Shown: positions 23,842-31,576 of the stretch, piece after piece | Position numbering within the stretch: the first letter of the stretch is position 1 | Layout of the letters: each line of letters opens with the position of its first letter | Assembly: GCA_035548675.1 (NCBI GenBank) | Contig: DASZSJ010000112.1 | Location: forward strand, 1-32,683 | Origin: VRUE01 sp035548675 | Lineage (GTDB): Bacteria; Actinomycetota; Thermoleophilia; Solirubrobacterales; 70-9 | Direction: 5' to 3' | Length of the DNA: 32,683 nt | Made by a program: the position numbers and the translations under genes | The notes under the pieces: model-generated | What the model saw: the letters and a program-made list of their open reading frames with translations, nothing else | The model's database searches: none | Told to the model about the DNA's origin: nothing

Positions 23842-24579
23842 TCACGCGGCGGGCGCGCTGGAGACCAGCGTGCCCACCCTCTCGCCGCTGACGATCCTAT
23901 CTATGTTGCTGGCGTCCCCCATGTTGAAGACGTAGATGGGCAGGTCGTTGTCCATGCAGAGCGAGAGCGCCGTGGAGTCCATCACCCGCAGGTCGCGCTC
24001 GATCGCCTCGCGGTGGCCGATCTCGGCGATGAACTTGGCGTCGGGGTTGGTCGCCGGGTCGGAGTCGTAGACCCCCTCCACCCCGTTCTTCGCCATCAGG
24101 ATCGCTTCCGCGTGGATCTCCAGCGCCCGCAGCGCCGCCGCCGTGTCGGTGGTGAAGAACGGGTTGCCGGTGCCGGCGGCGAAGATCACCACCCGCCCCT
24201 TCTCCAGGTGGCGGATCGCGCGGCGGCGGATGTAGGGCTCGCCGATCTCCTTGATGTCGATCGCCGAGAGCACCCGCGTGTGCTCGCCCATCCTCTCCAG
24301 CGAGTCCTGCAGGGTGAGCGCGTTCAGCACCGTGGCGAGCATTCCCATGTAGTCGCCGGTCGCCCGATCCATTCCCTCGGCGGCGGCGGAGAGGCCGCGG
24401 TAGATGTTGCCGGCGCCGACGACGATCGCGACTTCGACCCCCCGCGCGCGCACCGCCGCGACCTGCTCGGCGATCCGCTTCACCTCCCCGGCGTCGGTGC
24501 CGTAGGCGAGCTCGCCCATCAGCGCCTCGCCGGAGAGCTTCAGCAGGATGCGTTTGAACTGGGGATCGGCGGCGGCCAT
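23842..24579 (-). CDS. pyrH: uridylate kinase
   Basis: PyrH phosphorylates UMP to UDP. The 245-residue protein belongs to the amino-acid kinase fold: FKRILLKLSGEALMG at the start, IVVGAGNIYRG, the UMP-site segment TGDYMGMLATVLNAL, and FAAGTGNPFFTTDTAA for nucleotide binding. The start is ATG at 24579, 13 bp after tsf. GTP activation and UTP inhibition are family properties. Confidence 0.97.
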   Translation of the reverse strand: MAAADPQFKRILLKLSGEALMGELAYGTDAGEVKRIAEQVAAVRARGVEVAIVVGAGNIYRGLSAAAEGMDRATGDYMGMLATVLNALTLQDSLERMGEHTRVLSAIDIKEIGEPYIRRRAIRHLEKGRVVIFAAGTGNPFFTTDTAAALRALEIHAEAILMAKNGVEGVYDSDPATNPDAKFIAEIGHREAIERDLRVMDSTALSLCMDNDLPIYVFNMGDASNIDRIVSGERVGTLVSSAPAA

Positions 24580-24592
24580 CGCGGCCGCCAGC

Positions 24593-25195
24593 CTATTCGC
24601 CGACGCGGAAATAGGCGAAGCGGGCGACGCGGATGTTCTCGCCGGTCTTCGCCGCCAGCTCCTGGCGCAGCTCCTCGATCGACTTCGAGTCGTGCTTCTC
24701 GGCGTTGACGTGCTGCTGGTCGAGCAGCGCGACTTCCGCCCCCCACTTGGCCAGCTGCCCCTCGACGATCTTCTCCACCACGTTGTCGGGCTTGCCTTCT
24801 TCGCGCGCCTTCTCCTCGAAGACCTTGCGCTCGGCCTCGCGCTCCTCGGGTGAGATCTCCTCGGTGGAGACGTACTGCGGCGCGGTCGCCGCGACGTGCA
24901 GCGCGACCTCGTAGGCGAAGGCCTTGAAGTCCTCGTTGCGGGCGACGAAGTCGGTCTCGCACTGGACTTCGACCATCGCCCCGACCTTGTCGTTGGCGTG
25001 GATGTAGGAGGCGACGACGCCCTCGTCGGTCCCCCGTCCTTCGCGCTTGGCGGCGGAGGCCTGTCCCTTCACCCGCAGGATCTCGATCGCGCGGTCGACG
25101 TCCCCCTCGGACTCGGTCAGCGCCGCCTTGCAATCCATCATCGCCGCTCCGGTGCGATCCCGCAGCGCCTTCACATCGGCAGCCGTAACGCTCAT
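24593..25195 (-). CDS. tsf: elongation factor Ts (short form)
   Basis: EF-Ts is the nucleotide exchange factor for EF-Tu. The N-terminal UBA-like part and exchange motif are clear: VKALRDRTGAAMMDCKAAL and the TDFVARNEDF motif. At 200 residues it is shorter than the 280-residue E. coli type, as in Thermus-like short forms that have one core subdomain. The start overlaps the rpsB stop by 4 bp (ATGA), so EF-Ts translation is coupled to S2. Confidence 0.96.
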   Translation of the reverse strand: MSVTAADVKALRDRTGAAMMDCKAALTESEGDVDRAIEILRVKGQASAAKREGRGTDEGVVASYIHANDKVGAMVEVQCETDFVARNEDFKAFAYEVALHVAATAPQYVSTEEISPEEREAERKVFEEKAREEGKPDNVVEKIVEGQLAKWGAEVALLDQQHVNAEKHDSKSIEELRQELAAKTGENIRVARFAYFRVGE

Positions 25196-26391
25196 TTCGC
25201 CTCTCCAGTCTCAGCGGCCTCAGCGGGCGCCCGCTCAGTAGTGGTCGTCTCAGGAGCCGCTGACGCCGTCGGCTCGGCAGGAGCTTGCTCCTGCCCGGCG
25301 GGTTCGGCCGGGGCTTTCTCAACCGGAGCCGCCGCCGGCGCCGGCGGGGCCTGTCCGGCCGTCGCGGGCTCAGCGGAAGCTGCCGGCGCCGAGCCCTGGG
25401 ACGCAGACGCCTCTCCAGCGGGTGGTGTGGGGCTGGGGCCCTCGCCCGCAGCTTGCGAGGACGAGGGCTCCTGCCCCGCGACAGGACCCGCTGGCCGAGG
25501 GGCCTGTCCCTGGGTGGATGCCTGCTGCTGCGCCTGAGCCTGCTGCTGCCTCGCCCGCTCCGCCTCTTCCGCCGCTTTCTTCGCCGCTTCCTCAGCGGCA
25601 ATCTTTTCCTGCCGCTCTTTCTCCTCTTCCTCGCGCTTCTTGCGCTCTTCCTCTTCGCGCTTGCGCCGCTCCATTTCCTCGGCGATGCGCTTTTCCTCCT
25701 GCACGCGCCAGGCACCGGCGCCCTCCTCGATGGCGGCGCCGATCGTGCCGATCACGAGCTGGCAGGAGCGGATCGCGTCGTCGTTGCCGGGGATCACGTA
25801 GTCGATCGGGGTCGGGTCGCAGTTGGTGTCGACCAGGCCGATGATCGGGATCCGCAGGCGGGCCGCCTCGCGCACCGCGATCTCCTCGGTTTTGAGATCG
25901 GTGACGAAGACGGCGTCGGGCAGGCGGTCCATGTCGCGGACGCCGCCGAGGTTGTACTCGAGCTTGGCCAGCTCAGCCTGCATGCCCATCCGCTCCTTGG
26001 TCGGCAGCAGCTCCAGCTTGCCCTCCTCCTGCCAGTTGGTCAGCTCGTGCAGGCGGGCGATCCGCGCCGACATCGTGTTGAAGTTGGTCAGCAGGCCGCC
26101 CAGCCAGCGCTGGTTGACGTAGGGCATCTTGCAGCGGTCGGCCCACTCCTTGACCGCGCCGCGCGCCTGCTTCTTGGTGCCGACGAAGAGCACCGTGCCG
26201 CCGCCGCTGGCGAGCTCGCCGGCGAAGCGGCGCGCGTTCTCCAGCAGCGCCTCGGTCTGGACCAGGTCGATGATGTGGATCCCGTCCAGCTCGCCGAAGA
26301 TGTAACGGCGCATGTTCGGGTTCCAGCGCCGGGTCTGGTGGCCGAAGTGGACCCCAGCCTCCAGCAGCTCCCTCAGGCCTGCCTCTGGCAT
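25192..26391 (-). CDS. rpsB: ribosomal protein S2 with a long C-terminal extension
   Basis: S2 is a small-subunit protein at the head-body junction. Residues 1-229 are a normal S2 (LLEAGVHFGHQTRRWNPNM, FVGTKKQA, PYVNQRWLGGLLTN, PGNDDAIRSCQLV). After that the protein continues for about 170 residues, where most S2 proteins end. Residues about 230-283 are an E/K/R-rich predicted coiled coil (EEKRIAEEMERRKREEEE), and about 284-399 are rich in Pro, Ala, Gln, Glu and Ser. The frame is unbroken and couples to tsf, so this is not a simple frameshift. The ATG is preceded by AAGGAG 8 bases upstream. A leader hairpin lies before it. Confidence 0.95.
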   Translation of the reverse strand: MPEAGLRELLEAGVHFGHQTRRWNPNMRRYIFGELDGIHIIDLVQTEALLENARRFAGELASGGGTVLFVGTKKQARGAVKEWADRCKMPYVNQRWLGGLLTNFNTMSARIARLHELTNWQEEGKLELLPTKERMGMQAELAKLEYNLGGVRDMDRLPDAVFVTDLKTEEIAVREAARLRIPIIGLVDTNCDPTPIDYVIPGNDDAIRSCQLVIGTIGAAIEEGAGAWRVQEEKRIAEEMERRKREEEERKKREEEEKERQEKIAAEEAAKKAAEEAERARQQQAQAQQQASTQGQAPRPAGPVAGQEPSSSQAAGEGPSPTPPAGEASASQGSAPAASAEPATAGQAPPAPAAAPVEKAPAEPAGQEQAPAEPTASAAPETTTTERAPAEAAETGEAK

Positions 26392-26399
26392 GCGTAAAG

Positions 26400-26511
26400 C
26401 TCCTTGTTTGTTCTTTGCTTCCCCGAGGCCCTGGCCGGGACCCGGCGCCTGGCGCCGGTCAGGATCCGGTTCGGAACGTTCGGGGGTCGTTTTCCGAGCC
26501 GCCCGATTGTA
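26400..26511 (-). promoter_or_regulatory. rpsB leader: possible -10, hairpin and ribosome binding site
   Basis: The 135-bp gap before rpsB holds, on the minus strand, a TACAAT (26506-26511) that could be a -10 element, with no good -35. There is a strong hairpin at 26439-26460 (CCGGCGCC at 26442-26449 against GGCGCCGG at 26451-26458, extended by GAC/GTC). AAGGAG (26400-26405) lies 8 bases before the ATG. S2 often represses its own mRNA through a leader structure, so the hairpin is a candidate for this. It is not a match I can make to a known leader family. Confidence 0.45.
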
Positions 26512-26526
26512 GAGGGGAGGCGGCGC

Positions 26527-27201
26527 TCAGGCCGCGCGGGCGGCGGCCAGGGCGGCCTCCAGGTCCGCCGGCAACGGCGAGGAGAAGGAGAGGCGTTCGC
26601 CGCTGACCGGGTGGGCGAAGGAGAGCCGGTGGGCGTGGAGGAACTGGCGCGCCAGACCGTACTTCTCCTCGCCGCCGTAGGTCGTGTCGCCGACCAAAGG
26701 GTGGCCGATCGCGGCGAAGTGGGCGCGGATCTGGTGCGTGCGACCGGTCTCGAGCCGGGCCTCGAGGTAGGTCTCGGTGGCAAGCAGCTCGAGTACCTCG
26801 AAGTGGGTGCGGGCCTCGCGCGAGGCGGCGCCGGAGACGGCCATGCGGTGGCGCTGGCGCGAGGCGCGGCCGATCGGGGCGTCGATCGTCCCCGTGCGTG
26901 AGGCAAGGCGCCCGCGCGCCAGGGCGAGGTAGATCCGCTCGACCTCGCGCCGCTGGACCTGCCCCTGCAGCGCCGCGTGCGCCTCCTCGCTGCGGGCGAC
27001 GACGAGCAGGCCGCTGGTCTCCTTGTCGAGTCGGTGGACGATCCCGGGGCGCTCCGTTTCGCCGCCCCCAAGCAGGTCGCCCAGCTCGCCGACCAGGGTT
27101 GGGCCGCTGTGCGACGGCGCCGGGTGAACGACCAGCCCGGCGGGCTTCTCAACCACCGCCAGCGCCTCGTCGACGTAGACGATGCGCACCTCCCCGCTCA
27201 C
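26527..27201 (-). CDS. rluD: RluA/RluD-family 23S rRNA pseudouridine synthase
   Basis: The enzyme isomerises specific uridines in structured RNA. The 224-residue protein has the catalytic motif IVHRLDKETSGL (Asp59) and the RluA-family segments VVEKPAGLVVHP and LETGRTHQIRAHF. It lacks the N-terminal S4 RNA-binding domain usual in RluD and RluC, so it is a catalytic-domain-only form. The start is GTG at 27201, with a GTG four codons later as a second option. It comes after lspA in the same direction, as in many bacteria (lspA-rluD). The exact target uridine is not known, so the symbol is a family label. Confidence 0.88.
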   Translation of the reverse strand: MSGEVRIVYVDEALAVVEKPAGLVVHPAPSHSGPTLVGELGDLLGGGETERPGIVHRLDKETSGLLVVARSEEAHAALQGQVQRREVERIYLALARGRLASRTGTIDAPIGRASRQRHRMAVSGAASREARTHFEVLELLATETYLEARLETGRTHQIRAHFAAIGHPLVGDTTYGGEEKYGLARQFLHAHRLSFAHPVSGERLSFSSPLPADLEAALAAARAA

Positions 27202-27222
27202 CCCCCACCCCCACCGTTCCGG

Positions 27223-27257
27223 TGCGCTTTATCCCCGCATGGGGGAGAAAGGGCGCA
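27223..27257. repeat. imperfect hairpin in the lspA-rluD gap
   Basis: TGCGC (27223-27227) pairs with GCGCA (27253-27257), TTT with AAA, and CCCC (27233-27236) with GGGG (27241-27244) around GCAT. The result resembles an extragenic palindromic element or an intercistronic RNA hairpin in the 64-bp gap. Only one copy was noticed in the window. Confidence 0.45.
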
Positions 27258-27265
27258 TCGGAGTC

Positions 27266-27724
27266 TCATGCCCGGGCCTTTGGTTCGCGCATGTAGGAGA
27301 GGGCGAGCAGGAGGACACCGGCGGTGACGGCGACATCGGCGAGGTTGAAGGCCGGCCAACCGCCGATCGCGATGTAGTCGGTGACGGCGTCGGCGCGGAT
27401 GCGGTCGGCGAGGTTGCCGAGCGCGCCACCGGCGAGCAGGCCGGCGGCGAGCCACATCCCCGGCCGGGTCGGTTCGCGGGCGAAGAGGTAGCCGACGACC
27501 GCCAGTGCCAGCGCCGTGACGAGGACGAGGCGGGTGCCGCCGCCGGCGGCGAGACCGAAGGCGACGCCACTGTTGTGCGAGAGGGTGAGGTCGAGCGGGC
27601 CGAGCACGTCGACGTCCTCGCCCGGCACGAGGTTGGCCTCGATCAGCGCCTTCGCCGCCTGGTCGAGGATGACGACCAGCGCGCAGAGCGCCCCGGCGAG
27701 CCGCCAGGCGCGGGCGCTGCTCAA
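27266..27724 (-). CDS. lspA: lipoprotein signal peptidase (signal peptidase II)
   Basis: LspA is an integral membrane aspartic protease that removes the signal peptide of lipidated prolipoproteins. The 152-residue protein has four membrane helices. The expected catalytic aspartates are Asp116 (AVTDYIAI) and Asp130 (WPAFNLADVAV), with SHNSGVAFG and GGALGNLADRI as other conserved segments. It begins with TTG in a 4-bp overlap (TTGA) with the yggT stop. The next in-frame strong start would remove part of the first membrane helix, so the TTG is preferred. Confidence 0.94.
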   Translation of the reverse strand: MSSARAWRLAGALCALVVILDQAAKALIEANLVPGEDVDVLGPLDLTLSHNSGVAFGLAAGGGTRLVLVTALALAVVGYLFAREPTRPGMWLAAGLLAGGALGNLADRIRADAVTDYIAIGGWPAFNLADVAVTAGVLLLALSYMREPKARA

Positions 27725-28023
27725 GCTTCGATCAGGCCGACTACCAGGGCCTGCAGGACGAAGAGCACGATCACGCCGAGGATCGGGCTGAGGTCGAGCG
27801 CGAAGCCACCGCCCCCGACCGGTGGCAGGAAGCGGCGGAAGAGGTTGAGGTACGGATCGGTCGTCTCTTTGACGAAGTCCAGAGCGGCGCGCAGCGGCCG
27901 GTTGTAGGGCATGCGCGGGATCCAGGAACTGAGGATGTTGAGGAAGATCAGGACGATGTAGACGAGGAAGAGCGCGCTGACGTAGTCGGCGACGTCATAG
28001 CGCGTGAGCGCGAGGGGCATCAC
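27721..28023 (-). CDS. yggT: YggT family membrane protein
   Basis: A small integral membrane protein (100 residues) with two hydrophobic stretches (YVSALFLVYIVLIFLNILSS and LSPILGVIVLFVLQALVVGL) around the conserved loop DPYLNLFRRFLPP. The family role is not established; it lies near sepF and division genes in many Gram-positives, as here. The start is the GTG at 28021-28023 (4-bp overlap with proC) or the ATG at 28018-28020 (1-base overlap, TGATG); both couple it to proC. It ends inside the lspA start. Confidence 0.88.
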   Translation of the reverse strand: MMPLALTRYDVADYVSALFLVYIVLIFLNILSSWIPRMPYNRPLRAALDFVKETTDPYLNLFRRFLPPVGGGGFALDLSPILGVIVLFVLQALVVGLIEA

Positions 28024-28763
28024 CCCCGCATCCTCTCCAGCGAGGCGTGCACGGCGGCTTCAAAGGCCGCGCGCCCGCCCTCGCGGTCGAGCGCCTCGAG
28101 CCCCGCCTCGGTGCTGCCGCCCGGGGAGGCGACCGCGCGGCGCAACTCGGCCGGGCTCTGGCTCCTCAGCAGCTCCGCGGTGCCGGCGGCGGTCTCCACC
28201 ACCAGCTCCCGCGCCAGATCCGGGTCGAGCCCGTCGGCGGTGCCGGCGTCGGCGATCGCCTCGACGGCGAGAGCGAGGTAGGCGGGCGCGCAGCCCATCA
28301 CCGCCGTCGCCGCGTCGAACTGTGCGTCGGGCAGCTCGACCACGTGGCCGAGCTCCTGCAGCATCGCCCGCACGCCGGCGTGGCTCGAGCCTGCCACGCA
28401 GAGCACCCCCCGCCGCACCGCGACGCCGACGTTCGGCATCACGCGCACCACGTCGACGCCGGGGAAGGCGCCTTCGAGCCGCTCCAGCGTGGTGGCTCCC
28501 AGCAGCGAGACGACCACCCCGGCCCCGCCCAGCTCCGCCGCCGCCTGCTCGAGCCGCGCCGGCTTGACCGCCAGCACGACGACGTCGGCGCGCTCGGCGA
28601 GCTCGCGGTTGGAGGCGACGGCCTCACCGCCCAGCTCGGCGGCGAGCTTGGCCGCCCGCCCCGAGCCCGAATCCGAGAAGAGCAGCGAGCGTGACGGCGC
28701 CCCGGCGAGCCCGCGGGCCATCGCCGCCGCCATGTTCCCCGATCCGCAGAAGCCGATGACCAT
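28020..28763 (-). CDS. proC: pyrroline-5-carboxylate reductase
   Basis: ProC makes proline from pyrroline-5-carboxylate with NAD(P)H. The 247-residue protein has a Rossmann start (IGFCGSGNMAAAMARGL), VVVLAVKPARLEQ, VRVMPNVGVAVRRG, and the C-terminal dimer domain with AVASPGGSTEAGLEAL. The ATG at 28763 is clear. It is in the usual sepF-proC-yggT neighbourhood, but an alkaline phosphatase gene lies between sepF and proC here. Gap to the phosphatase stop is 45 bp. Confidence 0.95.
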   Translation of the reverse strand: MVIGFCGSGNMAAAMARGLAGAPSRSLLFSDSGSGRAAKLAAELGGEAVASNRELAERADVVVLAVKPARLEQAAAELGGAGVVVSLLGATTLERLEGAFPGVDVVRVMPNVGVAVRRGVLCVAGSSHAGVRAMLQELGHVVELPDAQFDAATAVMGCAPAYLALAVEAIADAGTADGLDPDLARELVVETAAGTAELLRSQSPAELRRAVASPGGSTEAGLEALDREGGRAAFEAAVHASLERMRG

Positions 28764-28808
28764 CGCCCGGGGAGACTAGCCCCCGGGCGATGGCATCGCG
28801 GCCGCGAG

Positions 28809-30203
28809 CTAACCGCCGAGGACGTCGAACAGATCGGTGTGATCGTTCGTGCCGAGGACGGCGAGCCCACCGGGGCCGCTGGCCCAGACCGGGACGACGG
28901 CGCCGGTGTGCTGCTGGCTCGGCGGCGCCGCGACGGGAGGCGCCCCCGGACCGCCGTAGCCGGCCGTGCCGTAGGTCAGGCTCAGCGTCTGCCCGTCCTT
29001 GGTCGTCAGGTTGGTCGAGTAGCCGGTCGGCACGCCGGAGCCGCTCGCGTCCTCGCCGACGATCTGGCTCGTGTGCGAGTGGTCGGCGGTGACGACGATC
29101 AGCGTGTCGGGATGACGGCGCTGGTAGTCGAGGGCGACGCTGATCGCCCGGTCGAAGGCGACGGTCTCGCCGAGCTGGCCGCAGGCGTTGGTCGCGTGGT
29201 CCTGCTTGTCGATCGAGGCGCCCTCGACCTGCAGGAAGAAGCCCTTGCGGTTCTCCAGCAGGTCGATTGCCTTCGCGGTCATCGCCGCCAGGCTCGGCTC
29301 GTTGGCCGGGCGCTGGTTCTCGCTGCACGGCGCGGGGGCGTTGCCCTTGCCCAGCGAGGCCGCCGGACCGCTCCACTCCAGCGACATGTTGCTCGGGTGG
29401 AAGAGACCGAGCACCGGCTTGTTCGCTTTGACGCCACCCAGGCCGGCGGCGTCTGTGACGTACTGGTAGCCCTTTGCCTGGGCCGACTGGATCACGGTTT
29501 TGCCCGCGTCGGCCCCGCCGGTGATCGTCTGCTCGAAGCGGGCGCGGCCGCCACCCAGCAGCACGTCCACCCTGTGGTCGACCTCCTGCTCGGCGATCGA
29601 GCCAAGCCCGCCCGCGGCCTTGGTCTCGGCCGGACAGGCGGCCATGTTCGCCGGCCCCTGGCAGCCGCGCAGCGAGATGTGCGAGGCGAGGACCGCCGGC
29701 GTGGCGTCGGTGATCTCCGCCGTGGAGACGTCGCCGACCTTCATGCCGCGCTTCTGGGCGAGCTCGAGCACCGTCTTGTAGTTCGGGCCCGGAACGTTTT
29801 CCGCGCTGCTCGGTCCTTGCGAGATGCGCTCGTCGATCGTCTTCTGCCCGGTCGCCCACATCGTGCCGGTCGCGGCCGAGTCCGGGTCGTAGTCGGGCAG
29901 GTAGCTCGGGCCCGACCCCGGCTTGACCGACCAGGTCGTGTCGAAGCCGGTGAAGGGCATGCGGTCGACGTTGAGCGGATTGTGGACGCCCTGGTAGTAG
30001 CGGGCGGCGGTGATCTCCTGCGTCCCCATCCCGTCGCCGAGGAAGAAGATCACGTTGTCGGGATGGTGGTCGTGCAGGGCCGAGACAAAAGCCCGCTTGG
30101 TCGCGTCGGGCTTGTGGTCAAAGAGGCCCGCAGCTGCGGTGCCGGCGCCGAGGGCGACGACGGCCAGCGAAGCGGCGAGCGCGAAGACGAGGCGTCTGCG
30201 CAT
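28809..30203 (-). CDS. phoA: secreted alkaline phosphatase (PhoA superfamily)
   Basis: The enzyme removes phosphate from extracellular phosphomonoesters. The 464-residue protein starts with a signal peptide (RRRLVFALAASLAVVALGAG, then TAAAG). The metal and active-site residues of the PhoA fold are seen: Asp57 (FFLGDGMGTQE), nucleophile Ser109 (DPDSAATGTMWATG), QVEGASIDKQDHA, TADHSHTSQ and QQHTGAVVPVW. AGGAGG lies 7 bases before the ATG. It sits between sepF and proC, with 123 bp upstream and a near-palindrome there, so it may have its own control. No PHO box was recognised. Confidence 0.93.
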   Translation of the reverse strand: MRRRLVFALAASLAVVALGAGTAAAGLFDHKPDATKRAFVSALHDHHPDNVIFFLGDGMGTQEITAARYYQGVHNPLNVDRMPFTGFDTTWSVKPGSGPSYLPDYDPDSAATGTMWATGQKTIDERISQGPSSAENVPGPNYKTVLELAQKRGMKVGDVSTAEITDATPAVLASHISLRGCQGPANMAACPAETKAAGGLGSIAEQEVDHRVDVLLGGGRARFEQTITGGADAGKTVIQSAQAKGYQYVTDAAGLGGVKANKPVLGLFHPSNMSLEWSGPAASLGKGNAPAPCSENQRPANEPSLAAMTAKAIDLLENRKGFFLQVEGASIDKQDHATNACGQLGETVAFDRAISVALDYQRRHPDTLIVVTADHSHTSQIVGEDASGSGVPTGYSTNLTTKDGQTLSLTYGTAGYGGPGAPPVAAPPSQQHTGAVVPVWASGPGGLAVLGTNDHTDLFDVLGG

Positions 30204-30221
30204 TGTCTTTCCTCCTGGGTC

Positions 30222-30239
30222 GATTGCGGAACCGCGATC
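30222..30239. promoter_or_regulatory. near-perfect inverted repeat upstream of the phosphatase gene
   Basis: GATTGCGG (30222-30229) and CCGCGATC (30232-30239) are reverse complements but for one position, with a 2-base centre. It lies 18 bases upstream of the phosphatase ATG, next to the ribosome binding site. An operator or a small RNA hairpin near the translation start would both fit. Confidence 0.4.
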
Positions 30240-30326
30240 AACCTAGGAGCGCGCCAGCAGCGCCTTGTAGCAATGGCGTTGAGGGGCGGTGACGATCCGG
30301 TGGCGACCCTGTGGCCGGCCGGTTAA

Positions 30327-30875
30327 CTAGGACTGGTTGAAGAAGCCTTTGTCGAGCAGTCGCGCCTTCTCCTCGGCGGAGACCTCGACGTTGCGCGGGG
30401 TGAGCAGGAAGATCTTCTCGGCGATGCGCTGCATGCCGCCGTCCAACGAGTAGGTCAGGCCCGAGCAGAAGTCGATCATCCGCTTCGAGAGCTCGTGGTC
30501 GGTGGTCTGCAGGTTGAGGATCACCGGGACCGAGCGCTTGAACTGGTCGGCGACCTGCTGCGCGTCGTTGAAGTTGCGGGGGATGACGAGGTGGACCTGG
30601 ACGTCGGAGTCGCCGTTGCCGACGGGGCGCAGCGTGCGCGTGCGCGAGGCGGCGATCGGCTCGTCATCGGCGAAGATGTCGTCGATCTCGTCGCGCCGCG
30701 AGCGTCGAGATGTGGGCAGGCGGCGCACCTGGCCGGACTCACGCCGGCTCTCGCGCGGCTCGTCCAAATCGGCTTCCGAGTCGAAGTCTTCCTCGTACTC
30801 GGGACCGTAATCGTCGTGGTCCTCGGCCAGTCCGAAGTAGACCAGCGCTCTATGCCATGTATCGCGTAGGGCCAT
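30327..30875 (-). CDS. sepF: cell division protein SepF
   Basis: SepF tethers FtsZ to the membrane in Gram-positive bacteria and archaea. The 182 residues show an N-terminal amphipathic helix (ALRDTWHRALVYFGLAED), an acidic and basic disordered linker, and a C-terminal SepF core (VHLVIPRNFNDAQQVADQF, SVPVILNLQTTDHELSKR, MIDFCSGLTYSLDGGMQRI). It follows yggS by 67 bp. No Shine-Dalgarno is seen in the 20 bases before the ATG; a GGAGGAG is at 30908-30914, 32 bases away. Confidence 0.95.
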   Translation of the reverse strand: MALRDTWHRALVYFGLAEDHDDYGPEYEEDFDSEADLDEPRESRRESGQVRRLPTSRRSRRDEIDDIFADDEPIAASRTRTLRPVGNGDSDVQVHLVIPRNFNDAQQVADQFKRSVPVILNLQTTDHELSKRMIDFCSGLTYSLDGGMQRIAEKIFLLTPRNVEVSAEEKARLLDKGFFNQS

Positions 30876-30942
30876 GGATATCGCGTGTTTCGGCCTCGAG
30901 CGGCCGACTCCTCCAGGGAATTATGACCACGTACTACCCGGA

Positions 30943-31575
30943 TTACACGTACAGAGCCGTGCCGAGGCGGACGATCGTTGTCCCCTCCTCGACCGCGACC
31001 CGCCAGTCCTGTGAGGTGCCCATCGAGAGTCGGCCCAATCCCCGCTCTGCCGCCAGCTCCGCCAGGCGGGCGAAATGCGGCCGCGAGGTCTCGGGGTCCT
31101 GGCTGAACGGGGGCATCGTCATCAGCCCCGAGACCCGCACCGGGCAGCGCTCGATGAAGCGATCCAGGTCGGTCGGGGCGACCCCGCCCTTGCCCTCCTC
31201 GCCCGCCACGTTCACCTCGATCAGAACCTCGGTTCCCTCCCCGCCGTGGCGGCCCAACTGCTCCAGGGCCGAATCGCTGGCAACCGAGTGGATCAGGCGG
31301 CAGATCGGCAGCAGCTGCTTCACCTTGCGGCTCTGCAGGTTGCCGATGAAGTCCCACTCGAAGGCATCGCCCCAGCGCGCGTGCTTGGCGGCGAGGTCCT
31401 GCTGGCGGTTCTCGCCGACGAGGCGGACGCCAGCCTCGGCCAGCGCCCCCATCTCCTCGACCGGGACGTACTTGGTGGCGGCGAGGATCTCGACGTCCGG
31501 CCCGGCGAGCGCGCGCGCCTCGGCGTAGTTGGCCGCAATCCGCTCCGGCTCGAGCCCGTGGATCAGCCCCGGCAC
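30943..31575 (-). CDS. yggS: PLP-binding YggS/PROSC-family protein
   Basis: A pyridoxal phosphate-binding protein that keeps PLP and amino-acid levels in balance; it has no known enzymatic activity. The 210 residues form an alanine-racemase-like barrel: VEILAATKYVP with the PLP lysine Lys35, then VGENRQQDL, WDFIGNLQSRKVKQLL, VLIEVNVAGEEGKGG and RLSMGTSQDWRVAVEEGTT. The start is GTG at 31575, one base after the pgeF stop, so the pair is coupled. The order pgeF-yggS-sepF is common in actinobacteria. Confidence 0.95.
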   Translation of the reverse strand: MPGLIHGLEPERIAANYAEARALAGPDVEILAATKYVPVEEMGALAEAGVRLVGENRQQDLAAKHARWGDAFEWDFIGNLQSRKVKQLLPICRLIHSVASDSALEQLGRHGGEGTEVLIEVNVAGEEGKGGVAPTDLDRFIERCPVRVSGLMTMPPFSQDPETSRPHFARLAELAAERGLGRLSMGTSQDWRVAVEEGTTIVRLGTALYV

Positions 31576-31576
31576 C

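Noticed and set aside
25192..25700. Frameshift or gene fusion explaining the long rpsB end
   Set aside because: The frame is continuous, in a consistent base composition, and ends in the usual ATGA overlap with tsf; no second domain is recognised.
28839..30326. 495-residue plus-strand frame over the phosphatase gene
   Set aside because: Antisense shadow; the minus strand has a signal peptide and all PhoA active-site residues.
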